Shown in pieces: positions 26,388 to 38,909 of a stretch of DNA of 64,000 nucleotides. The position numbers and the translations under genes are program-made. This DNA is from Gnetum montanum. Its lineage: Eukaryota > Streptophyta > Gnetopsida > Gnetales > Gnetaceae. The DNA is taken from contig MNCI01027100.1 in assembly GCA_015680685.1 (NCBI GenBank), positions 510,911 to 574,910 on the forward strand, in the 5' to 3' direction. The notes under the pieces were generated by a model. That model worked only from the letters and a program-made list of their open reading frames with translations. It searched no databases and was not told where the DNA came from. Numbering within the stretch: position 1 is the stretch's first letter; each line of letters starts with the position of its first letter.

Positions 26388-28195
26388 TACCCCCATGACT
26401 GAAAGAAAACTCGTCCTCGAGTTCCTTACAAAATATTGGGAAGGTATGGGATTATTGACTTGAATGATACTAACGATGAATGGGGTGACATGTAAATGGA
26501 TCATCATTACAATACATGAAAAATTAGTGTTCATGACAATAAGAATGAACATTATACACATTTGACATCCAGCCTTATTTGGTAGCTGAGAGAGAAGAGA
26601 GAAGAGACAGAAAAAAGAAGAAGTCTGTTGCTGTCGATGCCAAGATTGCACCTTTCATTGTCCATCTATAAGTACGTCATCAATCTCATTCCTTGCATAC
26701 TGCTTCAGCACCAATACATTCCAAGTGTTTCCTCCAGATCCAATCCGTTGTTGTATGATTACCATCTGCATACACAACACAGTCTTATATTAGCAAGGGT
26801 AAATGAATCACAATGGAGTTAATACCTTGCCTCAGTGTAAGCTCCATTGGCTGAGTTGTGATATGGCTAATGCAGATCTAGAGATATAATATTAGTGACT
26901 ACCCGAGGTGTAGTGGTTAAGAAAAAATTGAAAAAATTGGACTAGGACCCCCATGACTGAGAGCGAACCTCCGATAGCGAGAGAATGGAAAAAGATAAGG
27001 AATAAGAAAGATGGAGAAAAAGAAACAATGACAACACCGATAAAATGGATGTCAAAGATGGAGATGAACAAAATAAATGGTGATTGCGGAAATTTTTAAG
27101 GGAAAGAAATTAATAGATGCACCAAATAGGAATGCTGTGGGTCCTTCCCAAAGCAGGCTCATGCCCTTAATGCCCTGACAAACCCACATTCAAAGAGTTT
27201 GTAGGCTCTAGAAATGTCATTTGGAAGCAAGAGTTAAATTCTTAACCACAAGAGTTTACCAAAAAAGAAAACAATGCATCAACCAAAATATGAACTATTG
27301 ATACAACCAGCAATGAGGTGAAAAATGGAGAAAGAAGGATGGTAAGGAGAGAATGGAATGGAGTCTCAAGAACAAGGTGGTGTACAGCCCCTTATGTATT
27401 AATGGTTAATGTGACTTAGTAGATCTCATTCCAAAGCNNNNNNNNNNNNNNNNNNNNNNNNNNNNNNNNNNNNNNNNNNNNNNNNNNNNNNNNNNNNNNN
27501 NNNNNNNNNNNNNNNNNNNNNNNNNNNNNNNNNNNNNNNNNNNNNNNNNNNNNNNNNNNNNNNNNNNNNNNNNNNNNNNNNNNNNNNNNNNNNNNNNNNN
27601 NNNNNNNNNNNNNNNNNNNNNNNNGAGAACCACACCATGCAAAGACTTATTATTTTTATTAGCTCAGCTTCTTGATAATGGAGCAACGTTGGAATGGTAA
27701 GGAAAACCCAAGAAGAAAAAATTCAAGCACCCAAGAGAATGGCCAACACAAATGCATCAAATTCCCTTGAAGTCGCATCCTTTTCAGTCCTTGAGTCCTT
27801 CCTTAGTTTGAGAAATACCCAGTCACCAATTCATTGATAGTTCTTATTATTTAAGTAAGGGGACTGTACAGTTCCAAGCCATGAGAGACCATAGAAATTC
27901 ATGGATGCATGGATGACGTGGACTCATTGCCTGTTATATCAAAAGAACCATACCTTAGTATCAACATCATAACTCTAAGGTAAAAACCAAACATTAGCAA
28001 TGAATGGAATACAATTCATACCACCATCAGGAGCACTTATTAACAAACAAACAAACACACAAAGAAATAAAAGAGTATAAACGATGTTGCAAAACAAAAG
28101 CAAGAAAGTTAAATAAATTTGTAAAACAAAAACTTAAAAAGGAACTGAGGGCCTTAAATGATCAGCATAGGTGGCCATCTCCCCCATGACTGAGT
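26388..28195 (-). other. E1 3' non-coding spacer with two extra PPT-like motifs
   Basis: It matches the 51320-53283 spacer of E3 in reverse orientation and contains no long frame. PPT-like complements (CCCCCATGACTGA) occur at 26388, 26948 and 28181. A run of N (27438-27624, 187 positions) interrupts it. Open frames crossing the N run are meaningless. Confidence 0.75.
27438..27624. other. Assembly gap (N run)
   Basis: 187 unknown bases inside the E1 spacer, shown directly. The matching part of E3 (about 52020-52260) suggests that the hidden sequence is ordinary spacer. Confidence 1.
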
Positions 28196-28249
28196 TAAAA
28201 GGAGGAGATCTAAAATAATGAGCGAGGTCGGCCTCTCTCAGAGGTATTA

Positions 28250-30960
28250 TGCGCACCAGCTATTTTAAGTTCATGGAAGGGTTTGGTTTGTTACACATTG
28301 ATCAATAATCTCTTATTAGGGCTTTTAGGTTTGTATATGGTCATGGCCCCTAAGGGAAAGGTTCTATGAATAATGTAAGGCCCTTCCCACAATGTCTGAA
28401 ATTTTGTGCATTGTGGCACATGTGTGGGGTTCTAGTAGAGGACATTATCTCTTGGTTGATACTTAACCTTTCGAATTCTCAAGTCATGCCATTGCTTTTT
28501 ATGTGCCTTGTGTAACTCATTTGATGACAGGGCAACCAATCGGTTTTCATCTAGCACATTTAGTGTTGCCAATCTTTGTTTTTGTGTTAGATCAAGGTCA
28601 AGGTGGAGGTCACATGCCATGGATAGTGTACGGAGCTCGGTTTGAATTGGAAGCTTTGGAAGTTTTTTGTATACTAACTCATAGGGAGAGCAGCTTGTAG
28701 GGAGTTTCTAGGTGGAGTGGTATGCCTAGAGAGAATCATTTAGTTTAGTGCTCCAATCTCGCCTATATTTGCTAATTGTCCTGGTTAATATTTTAGTAAT
28801 CTCCCGATTAGTAACCTTGGCTTGACCATTAGCTTGGGGGTGATAAGGTGTAGTCAATTTATGTTCAACCCCTAAGCATTGCATTAATGTCCGAAAGGTT
28901 GCACCTGTGAAGTGTGTTCCATTATCAGAGATAAGTGCACGTGGCACACCAAACCTATTTACAACTTGTTGTTGCATAAATCGTGTAGTGGTAGATGATG
29001 TGCAGTCCGTAACAGCAGCTACTTCAGCCCATTTTGTTAGATAGTCAACAGCAACAATGATGTAAGCTTTTCCATTTGACGTTAGTGTAATGGACCCCAT
29101 AAAGTCTATTCCCCAAATGTTGAAGGGCTCTAAGGGTAGAATCCATTGTTGCGGACCCTCCATTTTAGTAGTCATTCCCCCATCACATTGACAGTGCTCA
29201 CAGGATTGGACAAATTGATGGGTGTCCTAAAATAATGTTGGCCAGTAATACCCTGCAAGCAGGATCTTAGTAGTCGTTTGTGTCCCTACATAGTGACCCC
29301 CACAAGGGCCCTCATGAGCATCTTGGAGAACTCTTAGTTGGTCCTCATCGGGCACACACCATCGAACCAAGCCATTAAGATAGACTTTGTAAAGTTGTCC
29401 ATTGATCTCCATGAAGTACTTGGCTCTATGAAGAAACTGTTGTTTCTTCCTAAAGTCCAACTCCTATGGTGTTTGTTGGGAAAGGAGATAAGTAAGAAGG
29501 CTACTATACCAATTTGTTTATGTGGGTTGGTTGTTCACTACACCAGCAAAGGGGGCTTCATCGGGAAAATGGTCAGACGTTACATATTCATCCTCTTTGC
29601 TATCCCAGCGCAACCGAGATAAGTGATTTGCAACTACATTCTTGGTGCCCTTTCGATCTATCATCGTAACATTGAACTCCTGTAGGATTACCAGCCATCA
29701 TATAATATGAGGGCTAACCGTTGGCTTGTTCATGAGGAACTTGATTGCACTATGATCTGTATGAATGTACACTTTGTAGCCTAACACATAGTGCCTAAAC
29801 TTGTCCAGTGCAAAGACTACATCCATTAATTCTTTTTCTATAGTTGTGTAGTTAAGTTGTGCTCCGACGATACTCCTACTTGCATAGTGGATGTAATAAG
29901 GACGTTTTTGGTCATCTAACTATGTAAGTACCGCTCCTAAGGCATAATTGGATGTCTTAGTCATTATATGGAACGGTTTGGACCAGTCAGGGGCTTGTAG
30001 AATGGGAGTTTCCACAAGCTTTTGTTTTAAAGTTTGGAATGCTTGTTCACATTCCCTGGTCCATTCGAATGGTGCATCCTTCTTTGTTAGTTCTACCAAC
30101 CCCCCGGAAATCTTGGAGAAATTCTCAATGAATTTCCTATAGTAGCCAGTGTATCTGAGGAATGACCAAATGTCTTTGATAGTTTCTGGTTGTTGGGTGA
30201 TTCCTTGGATGACCCTAACTTTATCTGGGTCTACCTCTATTCCTGAATGTGAGATCTTATGCCCAACTACTACACCTTCTTGGACCATTAGATGGCTTTT
30301 CTGCCAATTAAGCCTTAAGTTGGTTTCTACGCATCTTTTTAGCACTTGCTCTAATCAGTCCAAGGCTTGATCAAAGCTTATTCCATAAGTGGAGAAGTTG
30401 TCCATAAAGACTTCCACTCTGTTTCCTATCTGCTATTGGAATATGCTTAGAACTAAGAGTTGAAACGTGGCAGGAGCATTGCACAAGCCAAATGACATTT
30501 TTTTATATGCAAATGTTCCCTAAGGACTGGTGAACATTGTCTTGGATTGATCTTTTGGTTCTATTCATATTTGGTTGTATCCATTATAACCATCCAGAAA
30601 ACTATAATAGCGATGCCTTGCTATGGTGTCTAAGACTTGGTCAACGAATGGCAATGGAAAGTGATCCTTGAATCTTGCCATGTTCAGCAGCCTAAAATCT
30701 ATACACATCCTCCATTTGCCTCCCTTTTTAGGCATGATCACCAGAGGGCTAACCCATTCACTATCAGTAATGGGATATATGAACCCAGCCTTAAGAAGTT
30801 GTTTTATTTCTTCTTTTACTATTTGTTTCAATTTTGGGTTCAATCGCCTCTATGTTTGTTTTCGAGGTTTCATGGAGGGGTCCGTGTAAATCCTATGCTG
30901 GAATATCCTAGGATCTATTCCGATTAACTCGGGGTATGGCTAGGCAAAGGGCTTTGACCA
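28250..30960 (-). pseudogene. pol: E1 pol: RT, RNase H, integrase (defective)
   Basis: Read from 30960 downwards: a pre-RT linker (PKEKERLLRVIKKW), then RT with SEWVSPLVIMPKKGGKWRMC, KDHFPLPF and FLDGYNGYNQI (30843-30565). A stretch with several stops covers the RT active site. The RT end, with KISHSGIEVD and a tether, lies in 30345-29920, followed by RNase H (HTDHSAIKFLM). Integrase starts with an HHCC finger (29460-29180), then the core with GIDFMGSI and ISDNGTHF (29175-28726) and a C-terminal segment to about 28250. The RT YxDD-type motif reads FMDN, with the second Asp changed to Asn. The integrase motif after YHPQANGQ has Lys where the catalytic Glu is expected. In-frame stops follow GYNGYNQI and lie near 30520-30360. 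It is a fossil, but the domain order is clear. Confidence 0.9.
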
Positions 30961-31086
30961 TTTTTTTATCACTCTCAGTAGTCTTTCTTTTTCTTTGGGA
31001 ACAAGTTTTACATTGATGATCACCGGTTTTCCATTTTGTGATGGTGAGGGCTTGGTTAGATTATTGGTTCTGAAGAAAGATATTTT

Positions 31087-33490
31087 CTACATAAGGTTGT
31101 CAGAACTAACTGCGGGTTGAGGATTCATAGCCCTCGTGACATTGGGTTTCTGTGGTTGAGGGGGGAGTACCCCTTGCATTGCTGGAGCAGGTGATAATGG
31201 AGCTATCGATGTGAGAGATGCGGATGGATTTGGAGGATGGTATGCATGTGGTGTGTCTCCCCTAGGAGAAGGAGTCCTATAATACTCCCTAGCTTGGTAG
31301 TGACGTTGCGGGGTTACGTGACCTACAGATTCACTTGGAGAGACTGGCTGCTGCACGTAATATCCATATGGATCCGGTTGCCAGTAAGGGTATTGTTGCC
31401 TAGGTGGTGGCATCCCCCATGACTATGGGTATTGCCATTACTGGTGTTGCTCAATAGGTTGCGGTGGATTTCCACTTGGATAATACGTTAAAGGTTGGTG
31501 GAACTGTCTTGGGTTATCCTGGGGATAAGGTAACCGATGGGGTGCTTGTCATTTGTTAAGTCTTGGGTTGAGTGCATACACCCCAGACTCTTATAGATGT
31601 GAGATTTTTAGGCAACATCCCTTAGGATGGCCGTATTGGCATATCTCACATCCACCGTCATTGTCTGTATCTGAATCCACAACCTCTTCAGTGATAGCCA
31701 TTTTACCCTTACCTTTGTTACGTGCATGGTCCAAATCCCTCTTTTTCTTTTTGTCATAGTCACTACTTCGCTCCTTAGACTCCTCTACGATTTTTAGAAC
31801 GGTTTCAAATCTACTATCTAAGGAGTCCCACATTTGGTCTACCTTTGTCGACACTTCTGTTGTTAATTTTTGGAGCGACAAGGTTTTCCGATGCACCAGC
31901 TCTTCGAGTGGTGACTATTCCTCCTCCTCACAGAATCTCACTTCCCTTTTTTGGAGGGAAGGATCGCAGTTGTACCCTTCCGTACCTTCTCTCTTACGTA
32001 GCTCTCCTTCTTCCTTAGCTACTTGCTCCAAAAATCTATGAACCTGATGGGACTTAAGCTATGATAATCTCCCTTGGGCATATGTTCCAAGGGTTCTCCT
32101 AGTTTCATGCCTAAGTCCATCTATGAGATGGCGTATTTGATCCTATTGCGAATAACCATGGCTTGGGCAATGATGTAACGGTGCATAATAACGGCCCATG
32201 GCAGCATCCAAGGATTCATGATTTCCCTGCTTCCATCCTTGGATTTTCTTTCGCATGTTGGACACCCGAGAGTACGTTTGATACTTATCATTAAATAGTT
32301 CTAGCATCCCCCCCCACCTCCTAATGGTTTCCGATTCTACAGATCGGTACAAGCTTTCCGCTTCCTTTACTAGTGTCCTAGGGAACAACTTTAATTTTTT
32401 TCACTTGTTCTCAATGTTCTGCAAGGCACATGCATTGTGAAATGCTTGTAAGTGGTTCTAAGGATCAACGTTGTATCCCCCCTCAAATCATGGGATGTTA
32501 TTCATATCTAACCTCTTAATCCTGCTATCTTTTTGGTGCCTTATAGGAATTCTAACGACCTCCGTGATGTCTAACATGCTTCAGGTTACAAGTAGGGGTT
32601 CTTCGTGGTCATTTCTTTCATAGCGTCTGTGATGTCTACGTGGGTCCCTACTTTCCCTTCTTCCATGCCTTGATTCTTTCGAGTGCCCTCATCCTCGCTC
32701 TCGACTCTCTCATCGAGGTTTCTCACTTTGTTTACCCTTATCCTCACAGTTAGGTTCCTTATGACTGCATCCTGATACTGAAGGAGAGGGTGAATGTGAT
32801 GATGAAGGGGAAGAGGAAGGAGAATCATCACCATGATAATTTTTCCTACCTTCTCTTTGGTGGTCCCGGCCCCGATTGTGATGACGATCAGAATGCTTGC
32901 CCTTATTATGTGTTTGTGTTCCCTCATTGAACACTTGGTGTTCATGGGAATCAGAACTAGGATTATGAATCGTGGAGTGAAGGTTTTGATACACCACCTC
33001 CTCACCATCGTTAAGAGGGGGAACATCGTTTTGTGGGGAACCTATTGAAATAGGTTCACCACCCTTAATTTCGCTTATGATGGGTGAAGCATTACGGGGG
33101 CCTTTTCCCTTCAACGATGTGTGGTAACTCTCTTGTTGCAAGTCCCTTTGATGTTGCGCTTCTGTGGGTTGGTAATCCCTTGTGTCAAAACTGCATGCAA
33201 CATACTCTACGTATAACTATGACATGCCTATTCGTGCAAGAGCACGAAGGAGCATGTTGGGGACTGCTCTGTCCGAAGGCAATGCTATGTTACCCTCCAA
33301 GTCTCTCAACAACGCAGTTGTTCATCTTGATGGAGAATAAAGGTAAAGTTAGGTACATACTCATCGTGATGAACGTATACCACACAGAATTTTTGAGAAA
33401 CTGGCGGATTTGGGTCACCTATGTTGTACTACCGACTGTCTCTAGTGTTGTTCCTAGGCAGTGAAGTGCTTTTGTGTGAAGAAGAAGACA
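31087..33490 (-). pseudogene. gag: E1 gag (broken)
   Basis: The gag frame starts near 33490 (a SSSHK-like start) and runs through an acidic and Ser/Pro-rich part (33141-32710), the capsid-like domain (32388-32143, YRSVESETIRRW...KIQGWKQGNHESLDAAMGRYYA), a coiled stretch and a zinc knuckle CEICQYGHPKGCC (31896-31591). A Pro/Gln/Tyr-rich tail follows (31413-31087). Several stops and frame breaks occur. A TAG before SWGMPPP is also present at the same place in E3. Retroviral-type Gag forms the particle that packages element RNA; the knuckle would bind RNA. After FFRT the sequence jumps to the RT linker, so protease has been deleted. Confidence 0.85.
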
Positions 33491-33609
33491 TTTTTATCTT
33501 ATTCGGTGTGCTATTTACCGTTATGTTATTTTTCTCTTCTAAGGGTTTGTTCTAGCTTCCCAACGATGTGGATGATTTCCTATGTTCTACGTAGCACACA
33601 AACAACTAA

Positions 33610-33629
33610 GTCCCTAGCAACGACACCAA
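33610..33629 (-). promoter_or_regulatory. E1 primer-binding site (tRNA-Asp type, mutated)
   Basis: On the minus strand, directly after the 5' LTR, the sequence TGGTGTCGTTGCTAGGGA resembles the complement of the tRNA-Asp 3' end (TGGCGCCGTTGCCGGGGA) with four changes, all transitions. Confidence 0.75.
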
Positions 33630-34429
33630 TGATGAGTGGTGAGGTACCCCTACACTCAACCATACAAATATGAGCATCTCATGCTTGATTCGGTCGAACT
33701 CCAAGGACTAAGTGCTTACATGCCTTAATGGAACACTTAAGGTTAATCGATCGTTGTCCTCCCAAACTTACTTGTATTGTCACGGTTGTATGGTTAAGTA
33801 AGTTTGAGATATGTGATTTTTATGTCTTTTATCGTTTTAATGGCTTATGCTAATAGGGAGAGGGTGAAGAGACTAAGTGACTAGCTTATATTAACTATTC
33901 GCTAACTAAGTTCTAATTGTCCTAGCACCAGTATTCATTCCCACTTGCCACACACACCCTGAACCAGTGTAACACTACTAGGATTACTAAATGCTACTCG
34001 TTATTGGGATACCAAGCATTACACACGTGCTCGAAGCGGTCGTACTGAATGCACTTAACTAGGAGAGTCAAGGGTTGAGAGACATTAATTATCTAGGAAA
34101 GAATTTAAACATTTAACAATAATTAAATCCTATTTGACTTAGTCCATATGCTGTAAGGTTTATCAGAAAGTTCGTCTTTATTGCCGTACACAAATGTGTG
34201 CTCAGGTACAATTTGCTCGAATAAAGATTTGTTCACTTTGAGACTCCTACTGCAGGCACATGGAAATTATTCTAACTCTAGAATGGTAAAACTATTATAG
34301 TTTGGCTAAGGGTCTAGATCTAGATGGAGAAACAAGGGAAGGACGCCTCTTATTTATAGAACTAGCGACGGGCTGCGATATCGCGTACGCGATATATCGT
34401 AGGGGCCAACGCGATATCGCGACTCATCA
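33630..34429 (-). repeat. E1 5' LTR
   Basis: 800 bp, TGATGAGTGG to GCGACTCATCA. The minus-strand TATA box is the complement of TTATTTATAG (34349-34359), with GATATC palindromes upstream of it (34376-34422). The 5-bp flank TCCTC follows at 34430. Confidence 0.9.
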
Positions 34430-34434
34430 TCCTC

Positions 34435-34600
34435 ATTCCACCTACCTTGATTGTACAGTAGTAGGGTCTTCTTGGTGGATACTAAATGATTGTTCCTCCT
34501 ACTCTGCATGTTGTTCGGTAGGAACTTGTCATTCACCTCTCCAAGGTCGTTTGATCGCACCTTCAGCAAGACCTTCCTGTTGTCTACGTTTCGGGGCCAT
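34435..34600 (-). pseudogene. E4 second ORF, N-terminal part (MAPKRRQQ)
   Basis: The ATG at 34600 opens MAPKRRQQEG, and the two bases before it are the AG of a good acceptor-like stretch (GTGTGATTGCAG). The E2 copy has the same arrangement at 42863. The position between gag and the 3' LTR is where Athila-type elements carry an extra, often spliced, ORF. A frame break occurs within about 25 codons. The continuation lies across the E1 insertion at 25611-25253. Confidence 0.5.
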
Positions 34601-34619
34601 CTGCAATCACACGGGGCCA

Positions 34620-36480
34620 ATCGTTAGTAAGGTTGTTACCAAAGTTAGGTTATACCTTACTACTTGCCTTAATAGATTTACTTTATTTCCCTGTGATGTT
34701 AATTATTGGAAGAACATGTCCCCGAAAGATTATAATGTTGAGTCCTCTTTGCTTAGGTGGTTTCCAAATTTAATTTTCTAGTATAGCTAAGGGGATGAAA
34801 TTATTTTTGACAGATTTTATTCTTAATTTTACAACTATTTACCCTTGAATATGTCCTTCGGGCGATGATGAATTTCAAAAAATTTATGCACTATTCAACA
34901 TGTGCCCCTCCCCCATGACTAAGCTGAACACTCTGGGTTCAAGTAGGTTCAAACGGAATGAAAATCGGAGTACCAGCGAGCGAGTTATGGATATGAAAGC
35001 AAGGGACGTGCAATCGCGAGTCGTAGAGAGGAATTTGAAAAACTTCCCCTGTGTGAATAGTTGCAAATGATGTTGATTAGCATAGGGGGGTCACGTATAT
35101 ATATTTTCATCGAAGTTAGGGCACTTAGAGAATGTACCAAATTTTTAATATTTTTTTTGAAATTAAACGATGTAAACTAAGGACATCTGGATGATTATTA
35201 AAGGGTTCCAGGGTAATTCAACTAGTTCTGAAGGCACGCAAATTATGATGGTGTGGAATTTATCAATAAGGACCTCGGATGGTAGAGAAAAAGGCTATGT
35301 GATGGTTCATAGGAACGTTGAATTGAAGGGATAGTAATAAGGGAAAGAAAATCGTTGGCAATATGCTAAGGATAATAAATGGTGTGTGGAAGATGGGTCA
35401 TTAGTGCAAATTACAAAAATTACGCAAGTGGGTCCTCCCCAAAGCAGGTTCCAACCTTTAATGCCCTTGCATAACCACACTTAAAAGTGTCCATGGGCAC
35501 TCGAATGGTTAAATGTAATCCACACTAATTCCACAAAACACACACATGTAAATATCACCGAAATGAGGTAAGAATTCTACGCTATACGAGACATAAGCTA
35601 CAATTACATGAACAACAAGGTGAGACATACTACAGAAGGGATTGTAGAGATTGGGACATGAGGCAACTGACCCAAGGCACAGTGAGTCCTATGTGTAAAG
35701 CATGATTAAGGTGTTATTAACTCGTTGTTCCAAGATCAGGACCAAGTCCATTCCTCTGATCAGTGACACTGCATTGTTTCATCTCATGATGAATGACTAT
35801 GAGAGTATCATAACAACAAGGCATACGATCACTTGACATTTTGTTCAAGGGAGGAGTGATTTTTGTTTTGTGGCACTTCCTTTTTCTACTTTTCTTTTCT
35901 TCTTTCTCTCTTTTTTTTTTGATTGCTAAATCCAGAGAAGCTGCCAACTTTCAGGCATGGGTGCATGTCTTTCCAGTGGGACTCCCTAGAATAGCATTGG
36001 ATTTTTGAGTGCCCTTTTGATTACTCTTACTTCCATTTTTCGTTAGATCTACAAGGATCTTAGTACAACCACGTTGCATGATAACTCTCACAAACGTCAC
36101 CAAAGAGAATCTGCAAGTCCCCTTGATGTCACACCCTAATCATTTCCTGTTGGTCCATCCTTCTTCATTCTGGGTACAATAAACACAAAATTAATTTTAA
36201 GTTTTAAGAATGTCAAGAATATCACCGTACCCTCGAATAGAACCTCTTATTTGTAGAATGGATGAGTGGGTGTAATGGGCTCACTATCCAAATAATTAAT
36301 CACTCGAGACTTGATAACATAGAACACACCTTAACCAACAAGCCACATGAGTGTTTTATTCGTAGATGAGATTACTTACAAAAACGTAAAAAGAAAAAAT
36401 GATAAAACAAGAAATTGAAAACTAAAAAACTGGAAAACAAAAAGTTGTAAAACTAAAAAAAATTAAAAGTGGTTATTAAT
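34620..36480 (-). other. E4 internal region between gag and second ORF
   Basis: No coding was recognised. The stretch aligns with E2 43130-44220, including the TTGTGGCACTTCCTTT and GGCATGGGTGCATGTCTTTCC pieces. One PPT-like complement (CCCCCATGACTAAGC) lies at 34909-34922. It is presumably element leader or intron-like sequence upstream of the second ORF. Confidence 0.6.
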
Positions 36481-38768
36481 CCTGCTTGTTATTGGAATGG
36501 GGGGTATCCCCCATAACTAAACAGTTGAGCATGGCGAGGATTAACAAATGAAAGTTGAGGATCCTTGCATGTTGGAAATATTGGAACTTGGTCATACTTA
36601 CCCCATTGGGGTTCACACACTTGATTTTAGTAAGTGTAGTGGGGCAATTTATAAGATGTGGTTCCCGAATAAGGAGTTGGCCCACTATGATACTTGGGAC
36701 TGTAAGATGGTATGCAGGGATTAGGATGTCGCTCTCCATGGTTGTATTCATTGGGCCGCATGGTCATTGGAGTGTTAATTGGTGGCCCTGATGAAGTAAC
36801 ATGAGGTGTTGGGTTTGAAGATAAGGGTGCAGCACAGTGTTGGACTTGTGCCAAGTTGGAGGATGCAGTGGCCTTGGAATTTAGTTGTCCCTTCCTATGA
36901 TCATTTCTAAAGAAGGGATGCCTTCGATGTTGCTAAGGTCTCTCACTACTGTTGGCAATAGTAGCACAAGTAGCGTTCGAGGGTTGTTATTGTGGTGCAG
37001 ACACCTTAGGAACAGTTGGTGGCGATGTAGAAGGAGGGAAAGGATGAGAATGTTGAAAATTAGGAGAAGTGTGAGGTACACAAGGCAGTGATTATGTTGA
37101 GGACATGGGCTGATAGTATTGAGGAGAATGATAATGCGGTAGGATAGAGTATGTTGGCCCAGTTGGGGAAACAGAATGTTGAACTAGATAAACATTTGGA
37201 TTCATATGGTATGAAGGGTGTCTCCAGTTTAGGGATGGCTTCCCCCACGACTGGGATTGTTGCCACTGTGATTGAACACAGTATTTCTGTACGAACTTTG
37301 GGTGTAACGTGTTTCCCCAATGCTCATATAAATGTAACAAGATTGGGCATTGGCCCTTGGGGTGATTGTACAGGCAGATGTTGCATTCATACGTATGATT
37401 GACAATTGAGCTCTTATTTTCCTCATTCCTTCTTTCTGAATGTCTAATGATATTTTTTCCTACTTATCGGGTTGTCAAAAATCTATCTTCAATAATATCG
37501 ATATATTCCCCACACTTTTTATGTATCCATTCCAACATCTTATTTATCTTTGCCTCAACTTCTTATAGTGATTTTTGTGTTGGCAAAGATGGTTTTTCCT
37601 CCTTGAGATAGGTTGATTTCTCCTTTTTGTGATTATGGACCTTTGTTAAGTTGAGATTCTGGTCCCGTTGATGTTTTTCAACACTCTCCCATCTAGCCAT
37701 TTCTTCTTCTTCTCTTGCTACCCGCTTAATAAGCTCTTGGACTTGATGGATTTGTAGTTCATATAGTTGACCTTAGGCATACATCCCTAGGGTTTCTCTT
37801 GTTGCATCACGAAGTCCATCAATGATATGGTACATTAGCCTTTCTTTGGAGAACTCATGGCATGGACAGTTGTTTAACAATGCATAATATCTTTCTAAGG
37901 CCATGTCCAAGGGTTCATGTTATGCTTGTTTCCACTCTTGGATTCGTTTCCTTAAGGCTGACGCTCTTGCGTAGGTTTGATATCTTTCATTAAAGAGTTC
38001 TACCATTGTTGGTCAATGTCGTATTGAATTTGTTTTTAATGATCTATACCATACTTTTGCTTGGCCAACGAGTGTCATAGGGAAGAGCTTGAGTTTTTGC
38101 CAACCATTATCAATGTTGTTCCATGCGCAGGCATTGTAGAAGGCTTGTAAGTGTTGATGCGAATCTAAGTCATAGCCTCCTAAGAAATTAGGGAAGTTAT
38201 TTAAATCGAGCTTGGTTAGATGGCTCTCTTTATGATGCCTACGGGAGATTCGAACAACCTCTTGTATTTGTGTTAGGCTTGTAGTGGCCAGTAGGGGTTC
38301 ATCATCATCAGGTAAGTTATGCTTTCATGTGTTGGGACGATGTTGCCTTCATTTATGTTGGCGTTCTTGATTTTCTTTGTGAGCTCAATTTTTAGTTCTA
38401 CGTCGATCCTTTAAAAGATAGTCATCCGTGTCACAATCTAACATTAAAGGAGCAGAGGAAGAGAAGGAATTGTAAAACTCGTTATGAATTTTGTAAGTCT
38501 TCCAATCATCCCCAAGTAAGTTCTTGTTAGTTATTGAGTAGGTCCTAGGCCCTTCAGGCCTCCTCGTTCTATGGGATGTCTCATCCTCGCTAGAGGTGTC
38601 AGAGTTGGATGACGAGAGTCTTTGAGTATCGTTGGGGTGTTCATAAATGTAGGGCACTCCTGCATAAGGTTGAGTACTCCAGACTTCATCTTCGTCATCA
38701 ATTCTATTGGTTCTCCAATGAATTACCTCATTAGTGGTTGCGGGATCATAGTCTTGTGAGAGAGACAT
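36480..38768 (-). pseudogene. gag: E4 gag (broken)
   Basis: The ATG at 38768 starts MSLSQDYDPATTNEVIHW. An acidic linker with TSSEDETSHRTRRPEG follows, then the capsid-like segment NNIDNGWQKLKLFPMTLVGQ near 38120-38040, which breaks at a TGA where E2 has TGG. The zinc knuckle CNICLYNHPKGQC lies near 37370, followed by a Pro/Tyr/His-rich tail to about 36480. It is related to the E2 gag throughout. E2 lacks the acidic linker. Stops and frame shifts show that it is inactive. Confidence 0.8.
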
Positions 38769-38890
38769 GGTTGTGCAATTGTGTGTGAATTTATATGTGA
38801 CTTTTTATAATGATTTCTTCCTAAAAGATATATCGTTAATTCCTGTACAGTGATCTTGTATGATATAACTAATCTAGATAACTAGCATCG

Positions 38891-38909
38891 TCCTTGGTAA
38901 CGGTGCTAA
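38891..38909 (-). promoter_or_regulatory. E4 primer-binding site (degraded)
   Basis: It directly follows the 5' LTR on the minus strand and reads TTAGCACCGTTACCAAGGA, a worn form of the tRNA-Asp complement seen nearly intact in E2. Confidence 0.6.

Larger units (their letters stand above)
25612..34429 (-). mobile_element. E1: Athila-like Ty3/gypsy retrotransposon, lacks protease
   Basis: An 8.8-kb element inserted in E4 with a clean 5-bp duplication, TCCTC (25607-25611 and 34430-34434). The minus strand order is 5' LTR (33630-34429), primer site, gag, RT, RNase H, integrase, a 1.8-kb non-coding spacer and 3' LTR (25612-26387). The order RT-RNase H-integrase defines Ty3/gypsy, and the RT wording (FLDGYNGYNQI, VQEGVVVGHKIS) is Athila-like. 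Protease is missing between gag and RT. The two LTRs differ mostly by C/T and G/A changes, so the copy is old. It has stops in gag and RT and altered catalytic residues, so it is dead. Confidence 0.9.

Noticed and set aside
27406-27686. Frames crossing the N run
   Set aside because: They are made almost wholly of unknown bases.
32586-33026. 146-codon minus frame overlapping E1 gag
   Set aside because: It is an alternative frame of the gag linker, whose own frame matches E3 gag.
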